Assembly: GCA_038198445.1 (NCBI GenBank)
Contig: JBBPZZ010000139.1
Location: 1-55,651 of the forward strand
Length of the DNA: 55,651 bases
From: JACDDK01 sp038198445
GTDB lineage: Bacteria; Actinomycetota; Rubrobacteria; Rubrobacterales; Rubrobacteraceae
Direction: 5' to 3'
Shown here piece by piece: positions 41,351-51,162 of this stretch; within the stretch, counting starts at the first letter, position 1, and the number at the start of each line of letters is the position of its first letter. The notes beneath the pieces are model-generated. The model was given only the letters and a program-made list of their open reading frames with translations. It did not search any database and was not told the DNA's origin. The position numbers and the translations under genes are program-made.

Positions 41351-43105
41351 TCAGGTTCGCACGACTTTCCGCTTGTGAAAGTCCTTCGGCTTATAGCGCT
41401 GGACGTACTCGCGGAACTGCTTGACCTCGCTCTTGGCCCGCGTCTCGGTCCATCCGAGATGCTTGACGGCAATCTCGGCGGCGGCGGCGTCCACGTCTAG
41501 GGCGACCCTGGGACCGTAAGCGGCCATCGTGCGGCGCAGCAACGCGTCGGAGAGCGTCCGGGCCATCTCGTGGCGGAAAGCGTAGAGCACCTCCGCCCCG
41601 ATGATACCGGTCTCCACCGTCACCATTGTCGAAAGCGGCATCCGCAGCGAGGAGTCTTCTCCGGCAAGCTCCAGGACATCCGGCGCGCGGACGCCGTAGA
41701 GCTTGAGCAACCGCTCGGCCAGCGCGTCGGTCAGGCCGCTCGTGGCCTTGAACTCGGCGGCGAAGTTGGCGAAGTCCCGCGTGGCCCCGCCGGGCAGCGG
41801 TACTTTATCCGTCCGGCACGGCGGAGCATGGCGATGGAGCTTGTCGTAGACGTTGTCTACCGTCTGGCGAGCGAGGTTCCGGTAAGTGGTGAGCTTGCCG
41901 CCGACGATGGAGATGAGACCCTCCGCCCCCGGCCCGCCGCCCTGCACTTTGATGCGTCCGCCGGCCACGGATTTGCCCTTCGCATGATCGTAGACGACGT
42001 GGCTGCGGGTTATGGAGCTCTCCGAGCCCGCGGGCGTGTACGGCAGCGGGCGGACCCCAGAGTATGTGAAGAGGACGCTGTCGCGGGTCAGGCTGGCCCG
42101 CGGGATGACGGCGTTAGTCTCTTCTATGAGGTAGTCAATCTCGTCCTCCGTCGCGGAGACGTAGTCGAGGTCGTCCTCGTAGCGGATGTCGGTGGTACCG
42201 ATCAGGTACCGGCCGTTCCACGGTACGATGGAGTACGGACGACCGTCCTTACGGGCTTCGACGTAGATGGCGTCCTGGGGCGCGCCGGGGAACGGGTCCA
42301 CGACGAGATGCGATCCCTTGGTGCCGCCTATCATGCGCCCTTTGCCCTCCCCGCTCGCGGCGCCCTCGTCGAAGCCGAACCCTCCAGAACCGCCCAGCAC
42401 GCGGTCCACCCACGGACCCGCCACGTTTACGGTGACCGGAGCGCGTGCTGTGTACGTGCCGCCGCCGAGTCGATCCTCGAACTCCACGCCGGTGACGCGC
42501 CGTCCGCCGTCCATCTCTTCATCGAACAGCAGGCGTTTGACCTCGGCGTAGGTATAGACGCTCGCGCCGTGTTCGCGGGCGCTTATGGCGTTCTCGACGG
42601 CGATGCGCTCAGCGTACTCCGTCTGGCCCTCGTAGTAGGTCGCCGCGCCGCGCAGGCCGTCCGGGTTGAGCCCCGGATAGAGTTCGAGCGCCTCGTCGCG
42701 GGAGAGCATCTTGTGGTTCGGGACGGACTTGTCGAAGGAGAGGACGTCGTAGCCGATCATGCCCAGACGGATCAGACCCGTCCCACGCTTTGAGCGTTCG
42801 TAGATCGGGATGACGAACCGAAGCGGTTTGACGAGATGCGGAGCGATACGCAACAGCTTCTCGCGTTCCCCGAGCGACTCGCGCACGAGATGGATCTCGT
42901 AGTGCTCCAGGTAGCGCAGGCCGCCGTGGATCAGGCGCGTCGACCACTGCGTCGTGCCGTTCGCGATGTCTCCTTTGTCCAAAAGCAGCACGTCGAGACC
43001 CCGCATCGCCGCGTCGCGGGCGATACCGGCGCCGTTGATACCGGCGCCCACCACGATCACATCGAACGGATAGCTGCTTATGTCCTCCGGGATACGGCCG
43101 GTCAA
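41351..43105 (-). CDS. glpD: Glycerol-3-phosphate dehydrogenase, FAD-dependent
   Basis: A 584-residue FAD enzyme that oxidises glycerol-3-phosphate to dihydroxyacetone phosphate. Seen are the N-terminal FAD loop VIVVGAGINGAGIARDAAMRGL, the STRLIHGGLRYLEHYEI block, NVAGPWVDRVLG, YLIGTTDIRYEDDLDYV and VGGKLTTYRNLA, and a C-terminal cap (about 500-580). The TTG at 43105 follows AAGGAGG at 6 nt; longer readings have no site. It ends the acs-dhaL-dhaM-glpD operon; glpK is 10 kb away. Confidence 0.95.
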   Translation of the reverse strand: MTGRIPEDISSYPFDVIVVGAGINGAGIARDAAMRGLDVLLLDKGDIANGTTQWSTRLIHGGLRYLEHYEIHLVRESLGEREKLLRIAPHLVKPLRFVIPIYERSKRGTGLIRLGMIGYDVLSFDKSVPNHKMLSRDEALELYPGLNPDGLRGAATYYEGQTEYAERIAVENAISAREHGASVYTYAEVKRLLFDEEMDGGRRVTGVEFEDRLGGGTYTARAPVTVNVAGPWVDRVLGGSGGFGFDEGAASGEGKGRMIGGTKGSHLVVDPFPGAPQDAIYVEARKDGRPYSIVPWNGRYLIGTTDIRYEDDLDYVSATEDEIDYLIEETNAVIPRASLTRDSVLFTYSGVRPLPYTPAGSESSITRSHVVYDHAKGKSVAGGRIKVQGGGPGAEGLISIVGGKLTTYRNLARQTVDNVYDKLHRHAPPCRTDKVPLPGGATRDFANFAAEFKATSGLTDALAERLLKLYGVRAPDVLELAGEDSSLRMPLSTMVTVETGIIGAEVLYAFRHEMARTLSDALLRRTMAAYGPRVALDVDAAAAEIAVKHLGWTETRAKSEVKQFREYVQRYKPKDFHKRKVVRT

Positions 43106-43116
43106 GTCGCTCCTCC

Positions 43117-43512
43117 TTAGTTCTCGTGCAGCTTCGACTCGGTGCGGGCCTCCATCGCAGCCTCCACGCACTCGTCGGCGCCGGCCCCAGTAGAGGCCAT
43201 GACCCCGGCCGAGAAAGCGCCCTCCACGAACGGCGCATCCACCAGCCGGACTTTCTCTCTCGCCTCCGAGGATAGCATTTCCATGACGGTCTCGACGGAG
43301 AGAACGGCGCTGCCAATATCCATGAAGACCAGCACCTCGTCCGCGTCGAGGTCTTCTATGGAAGACTGTATCTTCTCCGGGTCCGTGCCGAGCGTGCCGT
43401 CGGAGTCGCCCCCGACGGCGACCACCTCTACCTCATCGGCCATGTGCCGCACCAGTTCCGCCGTGCCCTCGGCTATCTGGGGACTGTGGGAGACTAACAC
43501 GAGCCCGACCAT
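43117..43512 (-). CDS. dhaM: Dihydroxyacetone kinase phosphotransfer subunit (EIIA domain)
   Basis: A 131-residue single EIIA-mannose-type domain: MVGLVLVSHSPQIAEGTAELVRHMA carries the active histidine (His9), and GGDSDGTLGTDPEKIQSSI and VLVFMDIGSAVLSVE follow. It has no fused HPr or EI domain, unlike E. coli DhaM. Normally it passes phosphate from PEP via HPr to DhaL. The ATG overlaps the dhaL stop by one base (TGATG). No dhaK was found in the window. Confidence 0.9.
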   Translation of the reverse strand: MVGLVLVSHSPQIAEGTAELVRHMADEVEVVAVGGDSDGTLGTDPEKIQSSIEDLDADEVLVFMDIGSAVLSVETVMEMLSSEAREKVRLVDAPFVEGAFSAGVMASTGAGADECVEAAMEARTESKLHEN

Positions 43513-44138
43513 CAGGACCTTTCCAGGACGCGCGCCGCCGCGTCAAGAAGAAGTTGCGTCGAGGTGGCTCCAGGGTCCCGGTGTCCAACCGCACGTTGAC
43601 CCAGATAGCTCGCCCTCCCCCGCTTCGCCACCAGGTCCACGGTTGACTCCGCTCCTTCCTCCGCGGCATCTGCCGACGTCCGGAAGACCTCGGCGGCGCT
43701 GCCGCCCGCCGCGCCCTTCGCGGCCTCCACGGCGGGCTCCAGAGCATCGACCATCGTCTTATCCCCCGCTTCGGCCTTGCCGCGCTGCTTTATCCCCGCG
43801 AGCGCGGCTTCGAGCGCCGCCGCCGCGTCTTCTCCCGAGACCTCCTCTTTATCCGCGAGAGCCGTGGACGCGCGCAGAAAAGCCGTGCCGTAGAGTGGAC
43901 CGGCCGCCCCGCCAACCTTGCTGATGAGCGCCATCGAGACGGCTTTCAGAACGTCCGCCGGGGATTCGGGAGCGGCGCCGTCAACCCGTTCGAGGGCGGC
44001 CTGGAAGCCGCGGTGCATATTCGTGCCGTGGTCGCCGTCTCCAATCTCCGAGTCGAGCTTCGTCAGATAGCGGCGGTTCTCCTCCATCGCGGCGGCCATC
44101 TCTTTTATGACGTCGAGCGTTACTTGCGTGGCTCCCAA
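43512..44138 (-). CDS. dhaL: Dihydroxyacetone kinase ADP-binding subunit
   Basis: A 208-residue helical subunit: LDSEIGDGDHGTNMHRGFQAAL is the nucleotide-metal site; SMALISKVGGAAGPLYGTAFLRAS and GDKTMVDALEPAVEAAK are the other family blocks. In PEP-dependent kinases it phosphorylates dihydroxyacetone bound to DhaK. DhaK is missing from this operon, so its partner must be encoded elsewhere or the pair does something else. It starts 2 bp after the acyl-CoA synthetase gene. Confidence 0.92.
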   Translation of the reverse strand: MGATQVTLDVIKEMAAAMEENRRYLTKLDSEIGDGDHGTNMHRGFQAALERVDGAAPESPADVLKAVSMALISKVGGAAGPLYGTAFLRASTALADKEEVSGEDAAAALEAALAGIKQRGKAEAGDKTMVDALEPAVEAAKGAAGGSAAEVFRTSADAAEEGAESTVDLVAKRGRASYLGQRAVGHRDPGATSTQLLLDAAARVLERS

Positions 44139-44140
44139 AC

Positions 44141-45649
44141 CTACTCCTCCGTTTCTGTTAGCTGGTCACGCACCTCGTGCTTCAGTATCTTACCCAGGGC
44201 GTTGCGCGGCAGGTCATTGACGAATACTACCTGGCGGGGCTTCTTGTAGCTGGCGAGTTGATCTCGGCAGAAGCCCGTTACTCTCTCGGCGGTAAGGTCA
44301 GGGTCGTCGCGCACGACCGCGGCCACGACCCGCTCGCCGTACTCCTCATCCGGCAGCCCGACAACCGCCACCTCGTCCACGCCGGGGCAACCTTCGATCA
44401 CGTCCTCGACCTCGCGCGGGTACACATTGTATCCGCCGCTAATAATAAGCTCCTTCGACCGGCCGCTGATCGTAAAGTAGCCATCCTCACCGACGTAGCC
44501 TAGATCTCCCGTCCTAAACCAACCGGCTTCGTCGAATCCCTCTTGCGTAGCCTCGGGACGGTTCCAGTATCCTTCGAAGACGTGAGGACCGCGGACTTCG
44601 ATCTCTCCGACCTCTCCGGCGGGCATGAGTTCGCGAGTCTCAAGGTTCACGACCCGCGCCTCCTGCCCGGGGAACGGATGTCCCACGGCGCCGGGCCTAC
44701 GCTCGCCGTCGTAGGGGTTGGTAAGGTTCATGATCGTCTCGGTCATCCCGTAACGCTCAAGGATGCGCTGCCCGAACAACCGCTCGAACTCGTCGAACGC
44801 CTGGGGACTCAGTGGCGCGCTCCCAGATACATAGAGGCGCAGCAGCTCCGGCCGTTCGGTCTGAGACTTCGCCTCCCGAAGCAGGCGTGTGTACATGGTC
44901 GGTACGCCGAAGAACATCGTGAAACCACCACCGAGCAGCGCGTCGTAAGCCGTCCTGGCATCAAACTTCCGGTGCAGTTCGGCGCTGGCTCCCGTCAGAA
45001 AAGTTCCGTGGGCGCCCACCATAAGGCCGTGAGTGTGGAACAGAGGCAGGGTGAGCAGCAGGTGGTCTTCGGCCGTCCAGCGCCAGGCCTCGCAGACGGC
45101 CTGGGCGTTGGCGATGAGGTTGCGATGCAGGAGCATCGCCCCCTTGCTGCGCCCCGTCGTCCCCGACGTGTAGGCGATCACCGCGAGATCCTCCCCCCGC
45201 GGCATCTCGTGTTCTTTCACCTCAGCCGCGCCTAGAAAGTCCTCAAGCTCGTCTCCGACCGTTACCACGGACTGCAGTTGCGGCAGGTCTTCGCGCACCC
45301 GCTCAAGCTCCTGGCCGCACTCTACGTCGGTGAGACAGATGCGGACTCCAGCATCGTCGAAGATGTGCCGCAGTTCGACCTGCCGGTACTGGATATTCAC
45401 CGGCACCACCACCCCGCGGGCCAGGTGAATACCCAGGTAGGCGGTCAGAAAATCGGGACAGTTCTCGAGAAACAGCGCGGCGCGCTCACCCGGCCTCAAG
45501 CCCCAGGCGGCGAGGGCGCCAGCGAAGGCTTCGGCGCGTCCGCGCATCCGGTGGTAGCTCCAGTCTTCACCTTCGAAACGCAGGCATGGTTTCTCCGGCG
45601 TGCGCTCAGCATTACGGACAAAGGCTTCCACGATAGAGATCGGGCTCAC
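44141..45649 (-). CDS. AMP-forming acyl-CoA synthetase
   Basis: A 502-residue adenylating enzyme. The core motifs are clear: AYTSGTTGRSKGAMLLHRNL (P-loop), YGMTETIMNLTNPYDG, GWFRTGDLGYVGEDGYFTISGRSKELIISGGYNVYPREVE, and the C-terminal catalytic lysine in RNALGKILKHE. It resembles malonyl- or medium-chain acyl-CoA synthetases. The GTG at 45649 has better ribosome-site spacing than the GTG two codons earlier. Position at the head of dhaL-dhaM-glpD suggests it acts on a product of the polyol pathway, but the substrate is unknown. Confidence 0.9.
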   Translation of the reverse strand: MSPISIVEAFVRNAERTPEKPCLRFEGEDWSYHRMRGRAEAFAGALAAWGLRPGERAALFLENCPDFLTAYLGIHLARGVVVPVNIQYRQVELRHIFDDAGVRICLTDVECGQELERVREDLPQLQSVVTVGDELEDFLGAAEVKEHEMPRGEDLAVIAYTSGTTGRSKGAMLLHRNLIANAQAVCEAWRWTAEDHLLLTLPLFHTHGLMVGAHGTFLTGASAELHRKFDARTAYDALLGGGFTMFFGVPTMYTRLLREAKSQTERPELLRLYVSGSAPLSPQAFDEFERLFGQRILERYGMTETIMNLTNPYDGERRPGAVGHPFPGQEARVVNLETRELMPAGEVGEIEVRGPHVFEGYWNRPEATQEGFDEAGWFRTGDLGYVGEDGYFTISGRSKELIISGGYNVYPREVEDVIEGCPGVDEVAVVGLPDEEYGERVVAAVVRDDPDLTAERVTGFCRDQLASYKKPRQVVFVNDLPRNALGKILKHEVRDQLTETEE

Positions 45650-45909
45650 AACCACCTCTTACTAGGCAAATCGCAGTAGTTCGTACGCCTCCGAAGCGTC
45701 TCTCGCGCTCCCGTGAACGCCACGCAGAGGCATCTTATAGCAGGGCATGTCCACGGGCAACGCGGCCGAACTCTTTCGCAACATTTGCTATAGTACACAA
45801 GGATCGCGTGAGCCCCGATGGGGATCGGGAGGTCGAGGGCGGGACTCTTGGCTTGTAGCTACGTGATCGGACACGAGACATCCCAACCGGGACGAGGGGA
45901 AAGGACATC

Positions 45910-47439
45910 ATGGCGGCCAACACGGATCTAGTGATAGGGATCGACTGTTCGACCACGGCCACGAAGGCCGTGGTCTGGGACGGACGGGGAAACACGGTGG
46001 CGGAGGGCCGGGCGACCTTCCCGCTCTCCAGCCCGCAGCCTGACTGGGGCGAACAGAGCGCCGAGGACTGGTGGCGCTCGACGAAGGAGGCGCTCCGGCA
46101 GGCTGCTCAGAGCGTGGACCAGCGCAGGATCGGGGCGATAGGCATCACCCACCAGCGCGAGACCTTCGTGTGCCTGAACGAGGACGACCATCCCTTGCGG
46201 CCCGCGATGCTGTGGCTCGATTCGCGGGCACGCGAGCAGGTCGCCGAGTACGGCTCGGAGGACGTGCACAGGATCACCGGCAAGCCTCCCAACCCCACAC
46301 CGGCCTTCTACAAGCTCCTCTGGATGCGCGAGCACGAGCCCGAGATCCTGGACCGCACGGCGCGGGTCGTGGACGTTCACGCCTTTCTGGTAAACAAGAT
46401 GACCGGCCACTGGCGCACCTCCTGGGCCACCGCCGACCCGATGGGCCTCGTGGATATGGCATCCTTTGACTGGTCCGATGAATTGCTAGGGATGGTGGGG
46501 CTCGGGCGGGAGCACATGGTCGATCTGTACGCGCCGGGGGAGGTGATCGGGGAGCTAAAAGACGACGTGGCCCGAGAGATCGGCCTGCAAGCCGGCCTGC
46601 CGATAGTGAGCGGCGTCGGGGACGGTCAATCGGCCGGGCTCGGGGCGAACATCACCGAGCCGGGTAAGGCGTACCTCAACCTCGGCACGGCGGTTGTCTC
46701 CGGCACCTACAGCGAGAATTACTCGTGGGGCAACGAGTACCGGGTTCTCGGCGGACCGGTCCCGCGTACCTACACTCTGGAGACTTTGCTGGCGGCGGGG
46801 ACTTACACGATTAGCTGGTTCGTGGAAAAGTTCGGCGGCATCAAAGCCGAGGACTTCGGGCTGGGGCTGAGCACGGAGCAGATCCTGGAGACCGCCGCCG
46901 CGCAGCTCAAGCCGGGTTCGAACGGGCTGCTGGCCGTCCCGTACTGGAACAACGCATCGACACCGTATTGGGACACGGCCGCGCGGGGCATGATGATCGG
47001 CTGGACCGGAACTCATGGCAAGGCGCACGCCTACCGCGCGATCCTCGAAGGTATCGCCTTCGAGCAGCGCCTGATGACCGACGGCGCCGAGAGCGGCCTG
47101 GAGAAACCCGTCGAGGAGATTCTGGCCCTCGGCGGCGGGTCGCGCAGCGAGCTGTGGTGTCAAATCGTTGCGGACATCATGCAGCGCCCGGTCTCAGTGT
47201 GCCAGGAGCTCGAAAGCACCTGCCTCGGCGCGGGGATGCTCGCCGCCGCCGCTTCCGGGATGTATGGCGACATCCGCGAAGCCGCCGAGGCCATGTCCGG
47301 CGAAGGCGCCCGCTACGAGCCGGACGAGAAGAACTCGGCCTTCTACGACCGGCTGTACAACGATGTGTACAAAGAGATCTACCCGAGCCTCAAGCACCTC
47401 TTCCCGGCTCTGACCAACGCCATGAAGTCCGCAGAGTAA
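45910..47439 (+). CDS. FGGY-family carbohydrate kinase
   Basis: A 509-residue sugar or polyol kinase of the xylulokinase/glycerol kinase superfamily: VIGIDCSTTATKAVVWDG (ATP/phosphate loop 1), GITHQRETFVCL, LDSRAREQV, VSGVGDGQSAGLGANI and ILALGGGSRSELWCQIVADIMQRPV (ATP site). It looks like neither a clear XylB nor GlpK. ATG follows AAAGGACATC. It is a single gene on the plus strand between two minus-strand polyol operons; a TATAGT minus-10 is present at 45789. Confidence 0.88.
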   Translation: MAANTDLVIGIDCSTTATKAVVWDGRGNTVAEGRATFPLSSPQPDWGEQSAEDWWRSTKEALRQAAQSVDQRRIGAIGITHQRETFVCLNEDDHPLRPAMLWLDSRAREQVAEYGSEDVHRITGKPPNPTPAFYKLLWMREHEPEILDRTARVVDVHAFLVNKMTGHWRTSWATADPMGLVDMASFDWSDELLGMVGLGREHMVDLYAPGEVIGELKDDVAREIGLQAGLPIVSGVGDGQSAGLGANITEPGKAYLNLGTAVVSGTYSENYSWGNEYRVLGGPVPRTYTLETLLAAGTYTISWFVEKFGGIKAEDFGLGLSTEQILETAAAQLKPGSNGLLAVPYWNNASTPYWDTAARGMMIGWTGTHGKAHAYRAILEGIAFEQRLMTDGAESGLEKPVEEILALGGGSRSELWCQIVADIMQRPVSVCQELESTCLGAGMLAAAASGMYGDIREAAEAMSGEGARYEPDEKNSAFYDRLYNDVYKEIYPSLKHLFPALTNAMKSAE

Positions 47440-47488
47440 ATACGGGAGCCGGCGGAGCCAGAGACCAGGAAGTCAAATACAACGGCGT

Positions 47489-47519
47489 GGGAGCGGAAGT
47501 GATCTTTGTCTCCGCTCTC
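47489..47519 (+). terminator. Hairpin between the FGGY kinase and the ThDP enzyme genes
   Basis: GAGCGGA (47491-47497) pairs with TCCGCTC (47511-47517), extended by a G-U and a G-C pair, with a 13-nt loop, followed by TTCAATAA. It lies between two genes that converge, about 50 bp after the kinase stop. Confidence 0.5.
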
Positions 47520-47611
47520 CTTCAATAACGTCTGCTGATGGGAAGGACTGGCCTCTAATAGAAAAGTGCTAGCATTGGGCCTTCGCCTGTCGTCCGGCCG
47601 TTCGGTACTCC

Positions 47612-49420
47612 TCACTCCGCGACGACGCCCTCCTCCTGGAGGACGGAGGCTTCAGCGGATCTGGTCCACGGACGCAGTTGATAGGTGGTGCCGGGGCGGT
47701 CGAAGACCCTCCCCTCTTCGCCCTCGGCGAGGCGTCGGCGGAAGCTGTGGAGTGGTGTCGCCCTGGGATCTATGCGGACTTCCAAAACCACCGGACCGGC
47801 GGTGGCGAAGGCGCGATCTAGCGCCTCGCCGAGTTCTTCTGGTTTATCGACCCGGATACCGGTGCAACCCATCGCGTTGCCTACGGCGGCGAAGTTGGGT
47901 TGGCTCTCTTTTGTCTCCAGGTCCACCGACTGACGCAAGCCGCCGTAGAAAATCTCCTGCCACATCTGGAGCCAACCCAAGGTGCCGTTATTGAGGACGA
48001 CGTTTATAGTGCGTAGTCCCTGCTGGACGTGGGTGGCAAGCTCTCCGATCGCGTAGTTGAAACCCCCGTCGCCACTTATGGTGACCACACGGTTCTCCGG
48101 ACGCACGGAGGCGGCTCCTATAGCCGCTGGGACCGAGTAGCCCAGACCGCCTTGACCGCGGGCGAAGATCCAGTTGCGTCCCGCCTCCTTGACCGGCAAG
48201 TAAGCGGAGATCCACCCGGCCGAGAAGCTCGCGTCGCTGATGATCACGTCGTCGGGAGAGAGTCTAGCGTCGAGCTCGCGCATTACGCGCTGCGGGGCGA
48301 GCGGCGCCTCTTCGGAGCCCGCTTCCTCGGAACGTTCCTCCTGCGCCTCGGCCCTGGCGGCGGCTATCTCCTCCAGCCACTCGGGATGATCTTGGGAGTC
48401 TAGTAACTCTAGCAACGCCGCCAGGGTACCTTTGGCATCGCCGTTCAGGGCGACGGTGGGACGGAAGGTGCGTCCGAGCTCTATCGGATCCACGTCTATG
48501 TGTACGGTGGCCTGCTCGGGGGTCGGTATCGTCCAGTTGACGCTGGTATTCTGGCTGACCTTGGAGCCGAGCCACACGACGACATCGGCTCGCTTCACCA
48601 GCGTGTTCGCGGTCGGACCGGCGAGTGGATTCAGCACCCCACCGGAGTAGGGTGTCGTCTCCGTGACAGAGCCCTTACCCGAGAAGCTGGTGACGACGCA
48701 GGCGTCCAAAGTCTCGACTAACCGCGCCAGCTCTTCGGTGGCGCGAGAGCCGAGCACGCCCCCCCCGGCGACAATCGCCGGCCGCCGAGAGCGAGCGAGC
48801 AACTCGGCCGCCTCCGCAATCGTGTCTGGCGAGGCCGCGGGGCGATAGGCCGGTGCCCTCTTGTAGCGGTCGTCGATCTCTACGTCGGCCTCGGATTCAT
48901 CCCACTCCGCGTCCATGATGTCGTGTGGAATGACGAGGGCGACGGGTCCGGGGCGACCCGTAGTCGCGGTTCGGAACGCGGATCTTATGAGCTGTGGCAG
49001 AGACTTCTGGCTTGGGACCGTCCACGTCGCCTTTGTGACGCTTTGGAGGAAGGTTATCTGGTCGAAGCCTTGCGAGGCAACGCCCTTGTCGCGCAGAGGA
49101 GCCCAGTCGCGGGGCAGCTCGCCGACGATCGCAATTACGGGGATCGAGGCGTTGAGACTTTCTACTAGCCCATCGGTTAGCTTGGTCGTACCGGGTCCCA
49201 CGGTGACGTCGCACACGCCCGGTTTACCAGTGAGCCGCGCGTAGGCGTCGGCCGCGTAAGCGGCGCTACGCTCATCCCGCGTCAGCGTGTGGTTTATGCG
49301 CGGCGAGCGCCGCGCGATGCCATCATAGAGGGAAACGGTCTGCCCTCCCGGTTGCCCAAAGACTCTCTCCACACCATAGCGGGCGAGCATCTCCGAGATC
49401 AAGTCACCTACATGCGCCAT
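47612..49420 (-). CDS. Thiamine-diphosphate enzyme (acetolactate synthase-like)
   Basis: A 602-residue ThDP enzyme with the three-domain layout of acetolactate synthase: N-terminal Pyr domain with the activating glutamate in TRDERSAAYAADAYARLTG, the middle ADP-fold (VETLDACVVTSFSGKGSV), and the C-terminal PP domain with GDGGFNYAIGELATHVQQGL and NNGTLGWLQMWQ. The acceptor region after LPRDWAPL differs from true IlvB. It is probably a carboligase or lyase on a keto substrate. It is the last gene of the glpK operon, 127 bp after the LsrK-like kinase. Confidence 0.88.
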   Translation of the reverse strand: MAHVGDLISEMLARYGVERVFGQPGGQTVSLYDGIARRSPRINHTLTRDERSAAYAADAYARLTGKPGVCDVTVGPGTTKLTDGLVESLNASIPVIAIVGELPRDWAPLRDKGVASQGFDQITFLQSVTKATWTVPSQKSLPQLIRSAFRTATTGRPGPVALVIPHDIMDAEWDESEADVEIDDRYKRAPAYRPAASPDTIAEAAELLARSRRPAIVAGGGVLGSRATEELARLVETLDACVVTSFSGKGSVTETTPYSGGVLNPLAGPTANTLVKRADVVVWLGSKVSQNTSVNWTIPTPEQATVHIDVDPIELGRTFRPTVALNGDAKGTLAALLELLDSQDHPEWLEEIAAARAEAQEERSEEAGSEEAPLAPQRVMRELDARLSPDDVIISDASFSAGWISAYLPVKEAGRNWIFARGQGGLGYSVPAAIGAASVRPENRVVTISGDGGFNYAIGELATHVQQGLRTINVVLNNGTLGWLQMWQEIFYGGLRQSVDLETKESQPNFAAVGNAMGCTGIRVDKPEELGEALDRAFATAGPVVLEVRIDPRATPLHSFRRRLAEGEEGRVFDRPGTTYQLRPWTRSAEASVLQEEGVVAE

Positions 49421-49547
49421 CTAGTTGCCTCCTTTTTCTGATTGCAGAACTTTCTCCAGGTACGCGCGGGTCCCTGAGTCGGGACCTGCGCTCATGGCCC
49501 TGGTACGTCGCCTGGTACCACGCCTTAGGGCATCTCGGCCGAAACCT

Positions 49548-51113
49548 CTAGCTTCCTGCCCCCGCGCCCGTCCACATGTAGGAAGCAAGATCCTTCTCAG
49601 CGGCGTTTATCATGTGATCGTTGAGGGCCCTCCAGCGCGGGTACAGTTCATCGTAGGCCCCCGTGTTCTGCTGGTTCGGCTCGTACTCGCGGCTGGCGCC
49701 GACCGTGGCGCCCGCCGCATCCGCGAGATCAGAGTACACACCGGCGCCGACCAGGGCGCAGAGCGCCGCACCGAGGCATGTGGCCTCCAGGACGTCCGGC
49801 ACCTGAACCCGCACCCCTAACACGTCCGCCAGTATCTGGGACCATATCTCGCTACGCGATGGACCGCCGACGAACGTGACCTGGTCTACTTTCCTGATGT
49901 AGACCTCTTCGAGTATCTCCAGGTGTCCGCGCGCGCCGTAGGCGCCTTCCTCCATCACGGCTCGGAAGATAGCTCCGAGCCCGGTCCCGGCGATGTCGAA
50001 TGGGCTCAGACCCACTATGGATGGCGGTGCGTGCTTCCATGACTTGGCGTTCATGACGTTCGAAGCGAAGTAAGAGACACCGTTGGAACCGGGTGGACAC
50101 TGCGCCGCCATTTCGTCGAGCAGCCCATAGCCCTCGTCAACGGAGATGTTCCGATTGGCGGCACGCAAGAGCCCATCGCGGACGTAGCGGGTTGAAAGGC
50201 CATGCACGAATCCGACGCCTTCGATCATCCAGCGGTCCGGAACCACGTGGCAGAGAGTCCTTAGCCGGATGTCGGGGTCTATCAGCGCCGTGTCGGAGAT
50301 GCCAGCCGTAAGCCAGAACGTTCCCCCGACCACCCCGAAGGTATTGGCCTCGACTACCCCGCCCCCGAGAAGCCCGAGTTGGGTGTCCGCGCCGCCCGCT
50401 ACTACGGGCGTTCCCTCTTTGAGTCCCGTCTCTTCGGCGGCCTTCTTGCTGACAGCCCCGACCACGGTACCCGATTCGGCGACCCTCGGCAGAAGGTGCG
50501 AGATACCCAGTTCTTCAGCCGTCTCCCTAGACCAATCGCGGGTTGCCAGGTCGAACAGACCGGAGGAGGAGCCGAGGGAAGGATCCGTGACGTACTCCCC
50601 CGAGAGCTTCTGGAGGACCCAGTCGCCGAGCATCGTCATGTGGCGCGCCCTCTCCCAGATCTCGGGCGCGTTTGCCTCTATCCAACGGAGCCGAGCGGAA
50701 GCGGCGATGGACGTCCAGTCACCGCCCCGATTGTAGATCAGCTCCGCGAGCCCCTCTTTTATTAAATCTTCGGCCTCCTTCTGGGCGCGAGCATCCGCAT
50801 TGGGGACGGCCCAGATCTCCTCGCCGCCCTCGTCGTAGACGACGAAGCCTTCGCGCATACTGGTAGCCGTGACAGCCTTGACCTCGTCCGGTCCTACGCC
50901 AGCCTGGTTGAGCGCGTCCTTGATGCATTCGGTCGCCCGCCGCCAGCCGTCTTTCGTGTTGAAGTTCATGCCGCCCGGGTACTCGGAAGGCTCGTAGTCC
51001 CATTCCTGCTGCGAAAGACCGAGCATACGCCCGCTCTGGTCCCAGGCAAGCGCCCTACAGCTTCCTGATCCCGCGTCCACAGTTACGACCACAACCTGAC
51101 TGGCATCGGTCAT
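49548..51113 (-). CDS. FGGY kinase similar to autoinducer-2 kinase LsrK
   Basis: A 521-residue FGGY kinase. It shares runs with E. coli LsrK: VTVDAGSGSCRALAWD, GGMNFNTKDGWRRATECIKDAL, TATSMREGFVVYDE, WAVPNADARAQKEAEDL, DWVLQKLSGEYVTDPS, VVGGTFW, WYHA-like SWKHAPPSIVGLS and ILADVLGVRVQVPDVLEATCLG. LsrK phosphorylates DPD (AI-2). No lsr transporter, LsrR, LsrG or LsrF is seen here, so the substrate may be another short ketose or polyol. It follows the G1P dehydrogenase by 49 bp. Confidence 0.85.
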   Translation of the reverse strand: MTDASQVVVVTVDAGSGSCRALAWDQSGRMLGLSQQEWDYEPSEYPGGMNFNTKDGWRRATECIKDALNQAGVGPDEVKAVTATSMREGFVVYDEGGEEIWAVPNADARAQKEAEDLIKEGLAELIYNRGGDWTSIAASARLRWIEANAPEIWERARHMTMLGDWVLQKLSGEYVTDPSLGSSSGLFDLATRDWSRETAEELGISHLLPRVAESGTVVGAVSKKAAEETGLKEGTPVVAGGADTQLGLLGGGVVEANTFGVVGGTFWLTAGISDTALIDPDIRLRTLCHVVPDRWMIEGVGFVHGLSTRYVRDGLLRAANRNISVDEGYGLLDEMAAQCPPGSNGVSYFASNVMNAKSWKHAPPSIVGLSPFDIAGTGLGAIFRAVMEEGAYGARGHLEILEEVYIRKVDQVTFVGGPSRSEIWSQILADVLGVRVQVPDVLEATCLGAALCALVGAGVYSDLADAAGATVGASREYEPNQQNTGAYDELYPRWRALNDHMINAAEKDLASYMWTGAGAGS

Positions 51114-51162
51114 TTATTTGCCCCTTTCCTCACCTGTACGTTTTCTTGCTTTGATCTAGCAT

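Noticed and set aside
41570..42793. 407-codon plus-strand ORF opposite glpD
   Set aside because: Antisense of a conserved GlpD frame.
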